DNA of 13,869 nucleotides from JAVBNW01 sp031551255 (GCA_031551255.1 JAVBNW010000116.1:1-13869), one strand, 5' to 3'; positions 6,492 through 13,741 are shown, counted from the stretch's first letter. The notes: generated by a model from the sequence alone, not told the origin. Made by a program: numbers and translations.

Positions 6492-7664
6492 GGCGAACAC
6501 CTCGCCCAGCGCCTTCATGCCCTTGTGGATGCTCTCTACATCGGGCATGGAAAAATTCAGCCGCAGCGTGTTTTTGTGGGTGCCCTTTGTACAGAAGAAA
6601 TGCGTGCCCGGCACGTAAGCGACGCCCCTTTCCACCGCCTGCCCAAGCATCGCCTCGGCGTCGAACCGCTCGGGCAGCGCCGCCCACACGAACAACCCGC
6701 CCTCGGGGCGCGTATATGCGGTGCCCTGCGGCAAACAATGCATATCGCCAAGCATGGCCGAAAGCTTCGCGCCATAATCTCCGCAAATGCGCGCGATGTG
6801 CTCGTCCATGCGGCCCGAGCGCAAATACGCGTCGGCCAGCGCCTGATTAAGCCCCGGCGAGTGCACATCCGTCGATTGCTTAAGGATCACAAGCTTGCGA
6901 CGAAACTGCGCGTCTTTCACTACCGCCGCGCCGACCCTGATGCCGGGTGAGATGATCTTGGAATAACTCGTAAGGTACACGACCCTGTCGCTTTCGTCGA
7001 ACGATGCGATCGCGGGCAAGGGCTCGCCCGCATAGCGAAGATCGCGGTACGGGTCGTCCTCCATCAGCAAAAAACCATAGTGGGCCGCGAGCTGCGCCAT
7101 TTTTTTGCGGCGGTTAAGCGGCATCGTCCGGCCGGAGGGGTTTTGGAACGTGGGGATCAGGTATACCGCCTTAGGGCTATGCGCCTTGCAAAGCTCCTCG
7201 ACGGATTCGGGCAGCGCGCCGCTCTCGTCCGTTTCAATCGGCACGATCTTTGCCTGTAAAAGCTGCATGGCCTGCAGCGTGCCCAAAAAGGTGGGGTTCT
7301 CGGCGAGCACCACGTCGCCGGGGTTCACCAGCGCCTTAAGGCACAGCTCGATCGCCTGCGTGGAACCCTGCGTCGGCAGAATCTCCTCGGGCGCCGCGGC
7401 GACGCCCGCGCGGCCAAGAAACGCCGCGGTGGATTCGAGCAGCGGCGCATAGCCCTCCGTAGCGCCGTACTGCAAGAGCGCCTTTCCCTGCTCCTTCATC
7501 GCCCGCGCGGTATACTCGGCGATGATCTCGGGCTCAAAAGACGAGGGAGCCGGGTTGCCGCCCGCCAACGAAATGACGCCCGGCCGCGAGATGAGCTTAA
7601 AGATATCGCGGATCGCGGAACCCGTAACCCCCTCAAGCCTTTGGGCATATGTCCACTGTGCCAT
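6489..7664 (-). CDS. PLP-dependent aminotransferase, probable aromatic/aminoadipate type
   Basis: 391 aa, a fold-type I aminotransferase of COG1167 (LysN/ARO8-like, also the effector domain type of MocR regulators, but without the DNA-binding part). Visible: GGNPAP (35-40), pyridine-contact N175 in QNPSG, D203/D204 in EDDPY, the PLP lysine K236 in TSYSKIISPG, and the substrate-carboxylate arginine R368 in LRLNF. Such enzymes transfer amino groups among 2-oxoglutarate and aromatic, branched or 2-aminoadipate substrates. The tyrosine T-box upstream points to 4-hydroxyphenylpyruvate/tyrosine, which is an inference. ATG with AGGAGG 7 nt upstream. The stop TAG falls on the edge of the MITE-like insertion; before the insertion tyrS would have followed after 37 nt. 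Confidence 0.95.
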   Translation of the reverse strand: MAQWTYAQRLEGVTGSAIRDIFKLISRPGVISLAGGNPAPSSFEPEIIAEYTARAMKEQGKALLQYGATEGYAPLLESTAAFLGRAGVAAAPEEILPTQGSTQAIELCLKALVNPGDVVLAENPTFLGTLQAMQLLQAKIVPIETDESGALPESVEELCKAHSPKAVYLIPTFQNPSGRTMPLNRRKKMAQLAAHYGFLLMEDDPYRDLRYAGEPLPAIASFDESDRVVYLTSYSKIISPGIRVGAAVVKDAQFRRKLVILKQSTDVHSPGLNQALADAYLRSGRMDEHIARICGDYGAKLSAMLGDMHCLPQGTAYTRPEGGLFVWAALPERFDAEAMLGQAVERGVAYVPGTHFFCTKGTHKNTLRLNFSMPDVESIHKGMKALGEVFA

Positions 7665-7703
7665 GTCGTTCCTCCTAACAGCATAAAACTTGCCGCCTTA
7701 CCG

Positions 7704-7740
7704 AAAAAAACAAGCCGCCTTCTTTAAAGAAGGTGACTTG
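7704..7740 (-). terminator. T-box terminator (conditional)
   Basis: Twelve-position stem (7740-7729 with 7722-7711, one mismatch and one G-U) with loop TTTAAA, followed on the minus strand by seven T (7710-7704). It lies just after the T-box motif and 39 nt before the aminotransferase start, so it is the regulated stop of the riboswitch. Confidence 0.92.
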
Positions 7741-7955
7741 CGCCACGGTACCACTTCACTTCGCCTTGCGGCCTCGTGCGCGGCCGACACCGCGCTACGC
7801 TATAACGGGCGCCCCCGGCTTCGCCTACCGCCGCGTTCGCGGTTTCGGCTCGCGGCTCCGGAATGTATTCGCCCGCGCCCTCGCACCCCCTCGCACCCAC
7901 CGGGGGCTCTCTTGGCTAAAGCTTTCGGGCTACTGGTTTCCATCATCGCCTATTT
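7704..7955 (-). ncRNA. T-box riboswitch, tyrosine specifier
   Basis: A leader of about 250 nt upstream of the aminotransferase. On the minus strand, in order: AGTA of the specifier loop (7934-7931); a stem GCCCG/CGGGC above it (7930-7926 with 7875-7871); the distal Stem I AGAGAG-type bulge (7912-7907); GAA then the specifier TAC (7867-7865); TTCC closing the loop against GGAA below; a Stem III-like region ending CCCGTTATAG (about 7808-7799); and the T-box sequence AAGTGGTACCGTGG (7756-7743). The UGGU bulge fits discriminator base A73, as in tRNA-Tyr. The competing terminator (7740-7704) has arms CAAGTCACCTTC and GAAGGCGGCTTG and seven U. Uncharged tRNA-Tyr should permit read-through. Specifier identity is read by eye from the fold. 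Confidence 0.93.
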
Positions 7956-7961
7956 CGCTAT

Positions 7962-7990
7962 AGTATGCCCACGCCACCCGCGTTTGTCAA
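7962..7990 (-). promoter_or_regulatory. Sigma-A promoter of the T-box operon
   Basis: On the minus strand TTGACA (7990-7985), 17-bp spacer, CATACT (7967-7962): consensus -35 with a four-of-six -10. The start near 7955 puts the whole T-box Stem I in the transcript. It drives the aminotransferase and probably tyrS, yigZ, the hydrolase and the S66 peptidase. Confidence 0.8.
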
Positions 7991-8040
7991 GCGAAAGTTT
8001 GCGGCAGGCGCATTTTTGCATTTATGTTAAAATTGCCTAT

Positions 8041-8052
8041 GCAACATGTTGC
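8041..8052. promoter_or_regulatory. Operator-like palindrome upstream of the GDPD gene
   Basis: Perfect 12-bp palindrome GCAACATGTTGC, starting 6 bp upstream of the extended -10 of the phosphodiesterase promoter and spanning its -35 position. A dimeric repressor bound here would block the promoter. The divergent T-box promoter lies about 50 bp away. The regulator is unknown. Confidence 0.4.
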
Positions 8053-8057
8053 GCGCT

Positions 8058-8066
8058 TGCTATACT
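8058..8066 (+). promoter_or_regulatory. Extended -10 promoter of the GDPD-MFS unit
   Basis: TGC-TATACT: a -10 hexamer with five of six consensus bases and the TGn extension. No good -35 lies 17 bp upstream, which extended -10 promoters tolerate. Transcription should start near 8073, just before the ribosome binding site. Confidence 0.6.
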
Positions 8067-8089
8067 GTCCGTAAAAGGAGGAGGATATC

Positions 8090-8818
8090 ATGGCTAAAAC
8101 GCAAATTTGGGCTCACAGGGGCGCGTCGTTCGCCGCGCCGGAAAACACGCTTAACGCCTTTGCCCTCGCGCGGGACATGGGGGCCGACGGCATCGAGCTG
8201 GACGTGCATCTATCCTTGGACGGCGAGCTGATCGTCGCGCACGACGAAACGGTGGACCGCTGCTCCAGCGGAACCGGCCGCATCGCGGATATGACGCTTA
8301 CGCAGCTCAAAGAGCTCGATTTTTCCAACCATAAGACGGGGTACCGCGGCGTGCGCGCGCCGACGCTGGAAGAAGTTTTTGCGCTGATCAAGCCCACGAA
8401 CATGGTCATCAACGTCGAAATCAAATCAGGCGTCGTGCTCTACGAGGGCATAGAAGCTAAGTGCTCCGCTCTGGCCGCCGCGGCAGGAATGGCGGACAGG
8501 GTGTTTTACTCCTCTTTCAATCACTATAGCCTGTTGCAAATGAAGGCGGTCGAGCCCGGCGCGCGCATCGCCCCGCTGTACTCCGAGGCGATGATCGAGC
8601 CCTGGAAGTATGCCGCGGCAATCGGCGCGCAGGCCATCCACCCCTACTATCCAACCATGGCGACTCCGGGCATGATGAGGGGCCTTGCGGAATTGGGCGT
8701 TTTGTGCAATCCGTGGACGGTAGACGGCGAAAGCGAGCTGATGTGGCTAATTGGCCTCGGCGTCAACGCCGTCATCACCAACAAGCCCGACCTCGCGCTG
8801 AAGGTGCGGGGCGCATAA
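8090..8818 (+). CDS. Glycerophosphodiester phosphodiesterase
   Basis: 242 aa, GDPD/UgpQ family. Hydrolyses glycerophosphodiesters from phospholipid turnover to sn-glycerol 3-phosphate and an alcohol. It has the family TIM-barrel signature: H9-R10 in AHRGA, E18-N19 in PENT, the metal-binding pair E36 and D38 in IELDV, the catalytic H51 in VAHDE, and E110/K112 in NVEIKSG; a late VNAVITNKPD strand closes the barrel. No signal peptide, so cytosolic. ATG with GGAGGAGG 6 nt upstream. It is followed directly by an MFS transporter in the same reading frame, after a single TAA. A paired uptake-and-hydrolysis role for glycerophosphodiesters is possible but unproven. Confidence 0.95.
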   Translation: MAKTQIWAHRGASFAAPENTLNAFALARDMGADGIELDVHLSLDGELIVAHDETVDRCSSGTGRIADMTLTQLKELDFSNHKTGYRGVRAPTLEEVFALIKPTNMVINVEIKSGVVLYEGIEAKCSALAAAAGMADRVFYSSFNHYSLLQMKAVEPGARIAPLYSEAMIEPWKYAAAIGAQAIHPYYPTMATPGMMRGLAELGVLCNPWTVDGESELMWLIGLGVNAVITNKPDLALKVRGA

Positions 8819-8833
8819 AAGGAGGCGGCGGCC

Positions 8834-10132
8834 CTGGATAGGCAAAAACTCGACTACAAGCGCACGTTTTTCATAGGCTTCGGGTTTTTCGCAAGCTCCA
8901 TCGCGTGGTCGATGTACAACGCGTTCGTGCCCCCGATGCTCGAGAGCACCTATGTGCCCAAGCTGCTGGCGTGGCTGGGGCTGTCGGGCTCGCTGCTCAC
9001 CACCGTAACCGGCGTTCTGATGACGATCGACAACATCTTCGGCGTGATCTTCCAGCCGCTGTTCGGCGCCCTGAGCGACAAGACGCGCACGAAAATCGGC
9101 AGGCGCATGCCCTACATCACCATCGGCCTGCCCATCAGCGCCGCGCTGTTTGCGTTGATTCCACTGGCGTCTTCTCTCGCGCCGTTTATGTTCATCCTGA
9201 TCATCTTCAATTTCGTGATGTCCACCTGGCGCGCGCCGGTGGTGGCACTGATGCCGGATATGACGCCATCGGCGCTGAGAAGCCAGGCCAACGGCGTGAT
9301 CAACCTGATGGGCGGCATAGGCTCTATGCTCGCGTTCGTGCTAGGCGGGCTGCTCAGAGATCTATGGGCGCCCGCGCCGTTCATGTTCAGCGCCGCGGTG
9401 ATGCTCACCGCGCTCGTGTTTTTGCGTATTTTTGTCAAGGAGCCTGCCGGCGAAGCGGCATTGGAAGCGAAAGAGCCGGATGAAGAAGATAAATCCATCG
9501 GCGAGCTGCCGCCCGGCGAAAAATCCGCGCGCACGCGCTCGCTGCTGTTCCTGCTCTTGGCTATCTTCTTCTGGTTTAACGGCTACAATGCGGTGGAGAC
9601 GTTCTTTACGCTGTACGCCACGAATGCGCTGGGCGTTACCGAGGGCTCGGCCGCAATGCTGCTGGCGTTTTTCTCGGTTACGTTCATCGCAGTGTCCATT
9701 CCGGCGGGGCTGTTGGCCAACCGCATCGGCCGCCGCAAGGCCATCCTCATAGGCCTTGCGGGCGTAACGCTTTTATTTCCCGCGTTGATCTTCATACAAA
9801 ACCTCATGCTCATACGCATCCTGTTGCTGATCGGCGGCGCGTTTTGGGCGTGCGTCAACATCAATTCGCTGCCGATGGTGCTCCAGCTGTGCGCGCACAG
9901 AGATATCGGCAAATACACGGGCTACTATTATCTTTTCTCGTTCTCCGCCTCCATCACCGCGCCGATTCTCGCAGGGCGGATCAGAGATATCGTGGGCGAC
10001 TATTCCACCGTATTCATCTACGCCGGCGTCGCCTATTTGCTCGCGCTGTTGTGTATGTCGCTGGTCAGGCACGGAGAACTTCCATCGAAAAAGCAGTCGG
10101 CGACAGAAATTTTGGATCAGTTGGACGGTTAA
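8834..10132 (+). CDS. MFS transporter, likely CTG start
   Basis: About 432 aa if initiated at CTG 8834, with about 12 hydrophobic segments. The motif A GALSDKTRTKIGRR sits in the 2-3 loop (about 78-91) and a second copy LANRIGRRK in the 8-9 loop; a charged cytoplasmic loop (KEPDEEDKSIGE) separates the halves. It resembles SLC45/GPH-like sugar transporters; the substrate is unknown. The first canonical start, ATG 8912, falls inside the first membrane segment, whose conserved-looking upstream part (KRTFFIGFGFFASSIAWSM) is in frame. The only start-like codon between the preceding TAA and that ATG is CTG, with GGAGG 8 nt upstream, so I use it. It follows the phosphodiesterase after 15 nt. No plus-strand terminator with a U-run is evident. 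Confidence 0.85.
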   Translation: MDRQKLDYKRTFFIGFGFFASSIAWSMYNAFVPPMLESTYVPKLLAWLGLSGSLLTTVTGVLMTIDNIFGVIFQPLFGALSDKTRTKIGRRMPYITIGLPISAALFALIPLASSLAPFMFILIIFNFVMSTWRAPVVALMPDMTPSALRSQANGVINLMGGIGSMLAFVLGGLLRDLWAPAPFMFSAAVMLTALVFLRIFVKEPAGEAALEAKEPDEEDKSIGELPPGEKSARTRSLLFLLLAIFFWFNGYNAVETFFTLYATNALGVTEGSAAMLLAFFSVTFIAVSIPAGLLANRIGRRKAILIGLAGVTLLFPALIFIQNLMLIRILLLIGGAFWACVNINSLPMVLQLCAHRDIGKYTGYYYLFSFSASITAPILAGRIRDIVGDYSTVFIYAGVAYLLALLCMSLVRHGELPSKKQSATEILDQLDG

Positions 10133-10166
10133 GCGCCTGCACGGTTGCGGCTTTCGGGCAATAAAA

Positions 10167-10203
10167 AGAAGGCATCCCACGATCTTTGTGCGGGATGCCT
10201 TCT
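10167..10203 (-). terminator. Terminator of the RluD-YhhN unit
   Basis: Twelve-bp perfect stem (10167-10178 with 10192-10203), extended by CAC/GTG pairing in the loop. On the minus strand it runs into TTTTTATT. It lies 95 nt beyond the stop of the YhhN gene. The plus-strand side lacks a U-run, so it would stop the converging transporter transcript less efficiently. Confidence 0.85.
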
Positions 10204-10297
10204 GGCTGATGCCATTTGACTTCCTGCGACTCCGATTGCGGTTGCCTTCGCTGACAGTATGGCCGGATTGGAGAGCGGCATGCGCGGTAATTTTTTC

Positions 10298-10906
10298 CTA
10301 TGAAACAAAGAATCCTGAAAAAATAATCAAAAACTGAGCGGGCGCGTACGTCGCCCAAATCCATGCGTCGCCGTGCGGGATCGGCTTGCCGATAAAGTCC
10401 TTCACGGCAATCAGTCCGTCCGATACGACGAACAGCAGGCCTGCCAGCGCCGTCAGCCAGAACACCCCGCCGCGCGCGTGCGCGAGGGCAAACGCGAACG
10501 AGGCCATCACGCCGATGGTCAACGCGTAAATCAGCAGGCCGACGCTCAGAAATGCGCTTCCCTTCGCGCGCATGGCGGCAGCCATCCACGCGGCGAACGT
10601 GGCGATGGAGTACAGCGTAATGGACGCCCACAGCGGCCCGACGGGCACCTGCTCCATCGCCGACAAAAACGCGGCGATATAGAAGATGTGGCCGATCAAA
10701 AACGAACCCGCGCCTACGATAAAGGGATCGCGGTATAGCTTTTTCAGCGGCGGAATCTTCGCCAGGCAAAGATCTCCGTGAAACCCAAACAGCATGCCCG
10801 GCAGCGCCAGCAGCGCGTAGCGCGAGCGGATGACGAGCGCGGCGATAACCGCAAGCAGCACAATCGAAGCGCTAATCCCCATTTTGATCTTCGTGCGTTT
10901 GTTCAT
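10298..10906 (-). CDS. YhhN/TMEM86-type lysoplasmalogenase, integral membrane
   Basis: 202 aa, about eight predicted membrane segments. Family signatures: GFHGDLCL with G44-D45, GHIFYIAAF (72-80), FVVSDGLIA with S162-D163, and YAPAQFLI (187-194). TMEM86 proteins cleave the vinyl-ether bond of lysoplasmalogens to a fatty aldehyde and a glycerophospho-base. Plasmalogens occur in many anaerobic clostridia, so that role is plausible here; bacterial YhhN proteins are little studied. The start is ATG 10906 with GGGAGG 9 nt upstream; ATG at 10882 is an alternative. It overlaps the end of the pseudouridine synthase gene by 35 nt, so translation is probably coupled, and both end at the terminator at 10167-10203. 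Confidence 0.85.
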   Translation of the reverse strand: MNKRTKIKMGISASIVLLAVIAALVIRSRYALLALPGMLFGFHGDLCLAKIPPLKKLYRDPFIVGAGSFLIGHIFYIAAFLSAMEQVPVGPLWASITLYSIATFAAWMAAAMRAKGSAFLSVGLLIYALTIGVMASFAFALAHARGGVFWLTALAGLLFVVSDGLIAVKDFIGKPIPHGDAWIWATYAPAQFLIIFSGFFVS

Positions 10907-11786
10907 TCAAAGGTCCCTCCCCGTTTTCCCGCGCCAACCGCTCGGCGGCCGTCATCAGCCCCGGCAGGATTTTCGCGCGGATAACCAACCCATTCAGGGC
11001 CGCAAGCGCTCCCTGCGCGCCTTGGATGCCCAGCTCGGTGGACTGAAGCATCAAATGGCGCGCGCCGTGTGCCCGGTTGTAGCTACGATCGCCATAGGCA
11101 TCGTCTCCGACGATGGGATGCCCGGCATGCGCCATCTGTGCGCGGATCTGATGCGTGCGGCCGGTAAAAAGCTCTACCATAAGCAGCGCTTCCTCCGCGC
11201 GCGCTTCCAGGCGGCAGTACGCAAGCGCCACCGGAAGAGAGCCGGGCACGGCCCGATCGGAAATCGCAACCCGCGCTTGCCGCGCGTCCTTGGTAAGATA
11301 TGCGCTAAGTTCGCCCTCCTGTGGCGGTTCGCCGATCACCAGACACCGGTAGCGCTTGCTCATCCGCCTTTCCTTGAACAGACGCAGCGCTTCGTCATAT
11401 GCCTCGTCCGTCCGGGCAAAGAGCAACGCGCCGCAGGTAGCGCTGTCCAACCGGTGGCACGCGCGCGCACCGGGGTAAAGCGCTTGGACGCATTCTTCCA
11501 TCGAGCCTTTGCCGACGCTTAAAAGGCCGCGAGGCTTGTCGACCGCAACGAGAAGCGCATCCTCATAAAGTATGGCGATCTCGGGCTTTAGGTACTCATC
11601 TGCGATAAAGACCTCCAGCCGGTCGCCCGCTCTTACGATATCCCGCGCGCCGAGCCTTTGTCCGTCGCGCTTGATATCCCTGTTGCGCAACGCGCGCTCA
11701 ACCGTACCCTTGTGCGCGCACGGAAGAGCGTGGTGCAAAAATGCCTTGAGTTCCCACGTTCCTTCGATCACCCTGATAGCTATCAT
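10872..11786 (-). CDS. RluA/RluD family RNA pseudouridine synthase
   Basis: 304 aa. Isomerises uridine to pseudouridine in rRNA or tRNA. An N-terminal S4-like segment (about 10-62, VRAGDRLEVF) precedes the catalytic domain. The catalytic aspartate is D114 in CHRLDSATCGALLFA, where the family usually has HRLDxxTSG; the Ser-to-Cys change next to the motif is conservative. YRCLVIG (145-151) and LFTGRTHQIRAQMAHAGHP carry the other family signatures. The length suits RluD-like paralogues of Bacillota; the target site cannot be read from the sequence. ATG with a GAGGGTGGG stretch upstream. First gene of a two-gene unit with the lysoplasmalogenase-like gene. Confidence 0.92.
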   Translation of the reverse strand: MIAIRVIEGTWELKAFLHHALPCAHKGTVERALRNRDIKRDGQRLGARDIVRAGDRLEVFIADEYLKPEIAILYEDALLVAVDKPRGLLSVGKGSMEECVQALYPGARACHRLDSATCGALLFARTDEAYDEALRLFKERRMSKRYRCLVIGEPPQEGELSAYLTKDARQARVAISDRAVPGSLPVALAYCRLEARAEEALLMVELFTGRTHQIRAQMAHAGHPIVGDDAYGDRSYNRAHGARHLMLQSTELGIQGAQGALAALNGLVIRAKILPGLMTAAERLARENGEGPLNEQTHEDQNGD

Positions 11787-12022
11787 ATACCCACCCTCGC
11801 CCGCTTTAGCACCGCCCCGCGCACGTCGAAGAGTCCATCCGTCAGGATGGCAATGCTAAACCGTAAGATGCAATGGCTTTAATGTAGAACGAGTTACAGC
11901 GCACATAAGATGTGCTCATGTTGCATGGTTGAAACACAAAATCCATAAAAGAAATGCTGAGGATAACGCCGGCGCAAAAAACTGCGGCGTCTATCTGGCT
12001 CACACGCGAGACCCCTTCGCCG
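11787..12022. other. Intergenic region between RluD-type and PrcB-type genes
   Basis: 236 nt without a gene I can support. It must hold the promoter of the pseudouridine synthase gene and the end of the lipoprotein transcript, but I found no convincing -35/-10 pair or terminator. A small hairpin GCACAT-AAG-ATGTGC lies at 11901-11915. Confidence 0.5.
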
Positions 12023-12997
12023 TCAATCCGCGTCGGGAGAATCCCCCTCATAGGGCTCGGGCGTCGTAAGCGGCGGCATATTGCTGGGCAGCGCGGCGAG
12101 GAATTCCGGACTGACGCGCATAAGAGACAAGATTTCTCCCTTTTCGTTGACGAACGCCACGATCTTCTTTTCCATCATGCGGCGCGCATCCACCTTGGCG
12201 GCCGAAACCGGGTAGGTGGGCAAATCGGAAACATCCGCACCCTCCACGGGCGCGTCGTTCGTAACGCGCACGATATAGTAATGATCATTTTCCTCGATCG
12301 ACGCGATGTTGATCTCGTAGCCCTCGGTAGGCTTCATGCCCGAAGCCGCCACGACGAGCAGGTAGCCGTTGGCAAGGCCGGGCACCTTGTCTTGATAGGT
12401 GAGAAGAGAATAGAGCGGCTTATCGCCCGTATAGGCGTAGTCGAACGTCTCGTGCTCCACCTCGGTTCCCGGTTTTTCCAGTTCTTCCGGGTCGACATCC
12501 GCCCGAAGCAGCGCATCGATCTCCAGCGGCGGTTCGTCCGCGGCGCGAAAAGGCACGGATGCCAATGCCTGATAAGAAGCAATCTCCTGCCCCAGAGGCG
12601 CGGCAAAGGCGCGGTACGTCAACACCGCTTCGTCTTTTTGAGGGCTAATCAAGGTAGCATAAAAGTACATGCCGAGCGTCTCGTCAAAATACAGCGTCAT
12701 ATCGCCGTCCGCAGACGATAACACGATGCGGTGCGAGCAACGCAATTCCGGCGCATATTCCTCGGGCAGCGTCTCGGCAGGCATACAGGCATAGAGCGCA
12801 TTGAGAAGCGATTCACACTGCGTACTTCCGCCCTCCAGCAAGCACGACGAATTCTCTCCCAAGCTGCGGAAAAAAATTCTGACGCTGGAAATATTCTCCT
12901 TAGGAAAAGCATCCGAGAGCATGCGCGGCGCTTCCTTGCAGCCGGCCTGTACAAGGCAATAGACAAACATAGCAAACAATGCTAAAAATCTGCGCAA
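12023..12997 (-). CDS. Lipoprotein with PrcB-like C-terminal domain
   Basis: 324 aa from TTG 12997. An RR n-region and a hydrophobic core end in VQAGC, with the probable lipidated cysteine at residue 20 (Gln at -3 is unusual for a lipobox). The middle (about 25-165) is a soluble domain I do not recognise. The segment YLLVVAASGMKPTEGYEINI through LPTYPVSAAKVD (about 210-275) matches the pattern of the PrcB C-terminal family, first described in a Treponema protease complex. A longer reading frame reaches ATG 13051, but that lies upstream of the TATAAT box (13033-13028). The TTG has GGGAG 8 nt upstream and gives a proper signal peptide. Divergent from the YhcN-type spore gene. Function unknown; envelope location is likely. 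Confidence 0.82.
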   Translation of the reverse strand: MRRFLALFAMFVYCLVQAGCKEAPRMLSDAFPKENISSVRIFFRSLGENSSCLLEGGSTQCESLLNALYACMPAETLPEEYAPELRCSHRIVLSSADGDMTLYFDETLGMYFYATLISPQKDEAVLTYRAFAAPLGQEIASYQALASVPFRAADEPPLEIDALLRADVDPEELEKPGTEVEHETFDYAYTGDKPLYSLLTYQDKVPGLANGYLLVVAASGMKPTEGYEINIASIEENDHYYIVRVTNDAPVEGADVSDLPTYPVSAAKVDARRMMEKKIVAFVNEKGEILSLMRVSPEFLAALPSNMPPLTTPEPYEGDSPDAD

Positions 12998-13027
12998 TTC
13001 AACAACTCCCGCGCAAGAACTCTCTTC

Positions 13028-13033
13028 ATTATA
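13028..13033 (-). promoter_or_regulatory. -10 box of the PrcB-type lipoprotein gene
   Basis: Perfect TATAAT on the minus strand, predicting a start near 13021 and a leader of about 24 nt that contains the GGGAG site. The -35 region at 17-bp spacing (TTTTCG) is poor, so strength is uncertain. Confidence 0.6.
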
Positions 13034-13083
13034 CACTACCGCCGCGCGCACGAAAAGAACCGGGCGGCAAATTGCGATCGCGA

Positions 13084-13114
13084 TGTTTAGAAACCGGAAT
13101 CGTTGCGCATCCTA
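13084..13114 (+). promoter_or_regulatory. Candidate forespore (sigma-G-like) promoter of the YhcN-type gene
   Basis: TGTTTA (13084-13089), an 18-bp spacer, then CATCCTA (13108-13114). This resembles the Bacillus sigma-G pattern TGAATA-N18-CATACTA (four of six and six of seven matches). No housekeeping promoter is evident. The predicted start (about 13121) coincides with the 5' end of the ribosome binding site, an unusually short leader. Bacillus subtilis yhcN is sigma-G dependent. Confidence 0.35.
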
Positions 13115-13137
13115 GTCGCGAAGGAGGCGAAACAAAC

Positions 13138-13701
13138 TTGAACAAAAAAATGATCCTTTTGGTTACCGTGTGTCTACTGGGCACTCTTCTGATCGCGGGC
13201 TGCACAAGAAACAGCAACACGCCCACGCCCACGCCGATGAGCACGCCCAGAACATCCCCGATGTCTTCGGTCGCTCCCATCGCGTCACCGTCGCCGAGCA
13301 TCGTACCCTCGGCATCCCCCTCCAATAGCCCCATGACTTCCTCCGCGCCGACAACCGGCGCGGATACGTCCGATTTGGACGCGGCGAAGAAAATCGAGGG
13401 CGCCGTGGATAAGCTATCCGAAGTCAAAAAGTCCGTCGCGCTGGTCAACGGCAACAGGGCGCTTATAGCTGTGGAATTCGATTCCGCCTATAAGGGCGCT
13501 ATGACCGACCGCATCGAACAGATGATCGCGGACGCCGCCAAGGAGGCGGATTCTAAGGTTACCGAAGTTTCCGTTACCGACGACCCCAATATGCTCGACG
13601 ACGTGCGCGATATGCGCTCCAAAGTCGACGGCGGCAACTTAATGGAAGACATCAAGGCCGAATTTGACAAGCTGGTACAGAGAATTAAACCAATGGCATA
13701 G
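13138..13701 (+). CDS. YhcN/YlaJ family sporulation lipoprotein
   Basis: 187 aa from TTG 13138. The signal peptide ends in a textbook lipobox LIAGC with C22, followed by a Ser/Thr/Pro-rich linker (about 28-75). The C-terminal domain (about 80-187) carries the Spore_YhcN_YlaJ pattern: a helix, VALVNGNRALIAVEFD, a second helix, a strand ending in VTDDPN, and a terminal helix with EFDKLVQRI. In Bacillus such lipoproteins are made in the forespore and affect spore membranes or germination. TTG 13138 has AAGGAGG 10 nt upstream; the in-frame ATG at 13150 would leave 22 nt. Divergent from the PrcB-type lipoprotein, followed by a terminator. It is the clearest sign that the organism sporulates. Confidence 0.88.
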   Translation: MNKKMILLVTVCLLGTLLIAGCTRNSNTPTPTPMSTPRTSPMSSVAPIASPSPSIVPSASPSNSPMTSSAPTTGADTSDLDAAKKIEGAVDKLSEVKKSVALVNGNRALIAVEFDSAYKGAMTDRIEQMIADAAKEADSKVTEVSVTDDPNMLDDVRDMRSKVDGGNLMEDIKAEFDKLVQRIKPMA

Positions 13702-13741
13702 TGGGACGGCGTTTGCGCCGAGTGCCACCGCGCCGCCGCGC

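Noticed and set aside
10065..10769. 234-aa minus-strand frame overlapping the YhhN gene
   Set aside because: Arg-rich shadow frame that runs through the terminator at 10167-10203; the YhhN frame has the family motifs and start site.
11901..11915. Small hairpin GCACAT-AAG-ATGTGC upstream of the pseudouridine synthase gene
   Set aside because: Six-bp stem only, no U-run and no clear promoter context; could be chance.
12998..13051. N-terminal extension of the PrcB-type lipoprotein to ATG 13051
   Set aside because: The ATG lies upstream of the TATAAT box, and the extension would bury the signal peptide behind polar residues.
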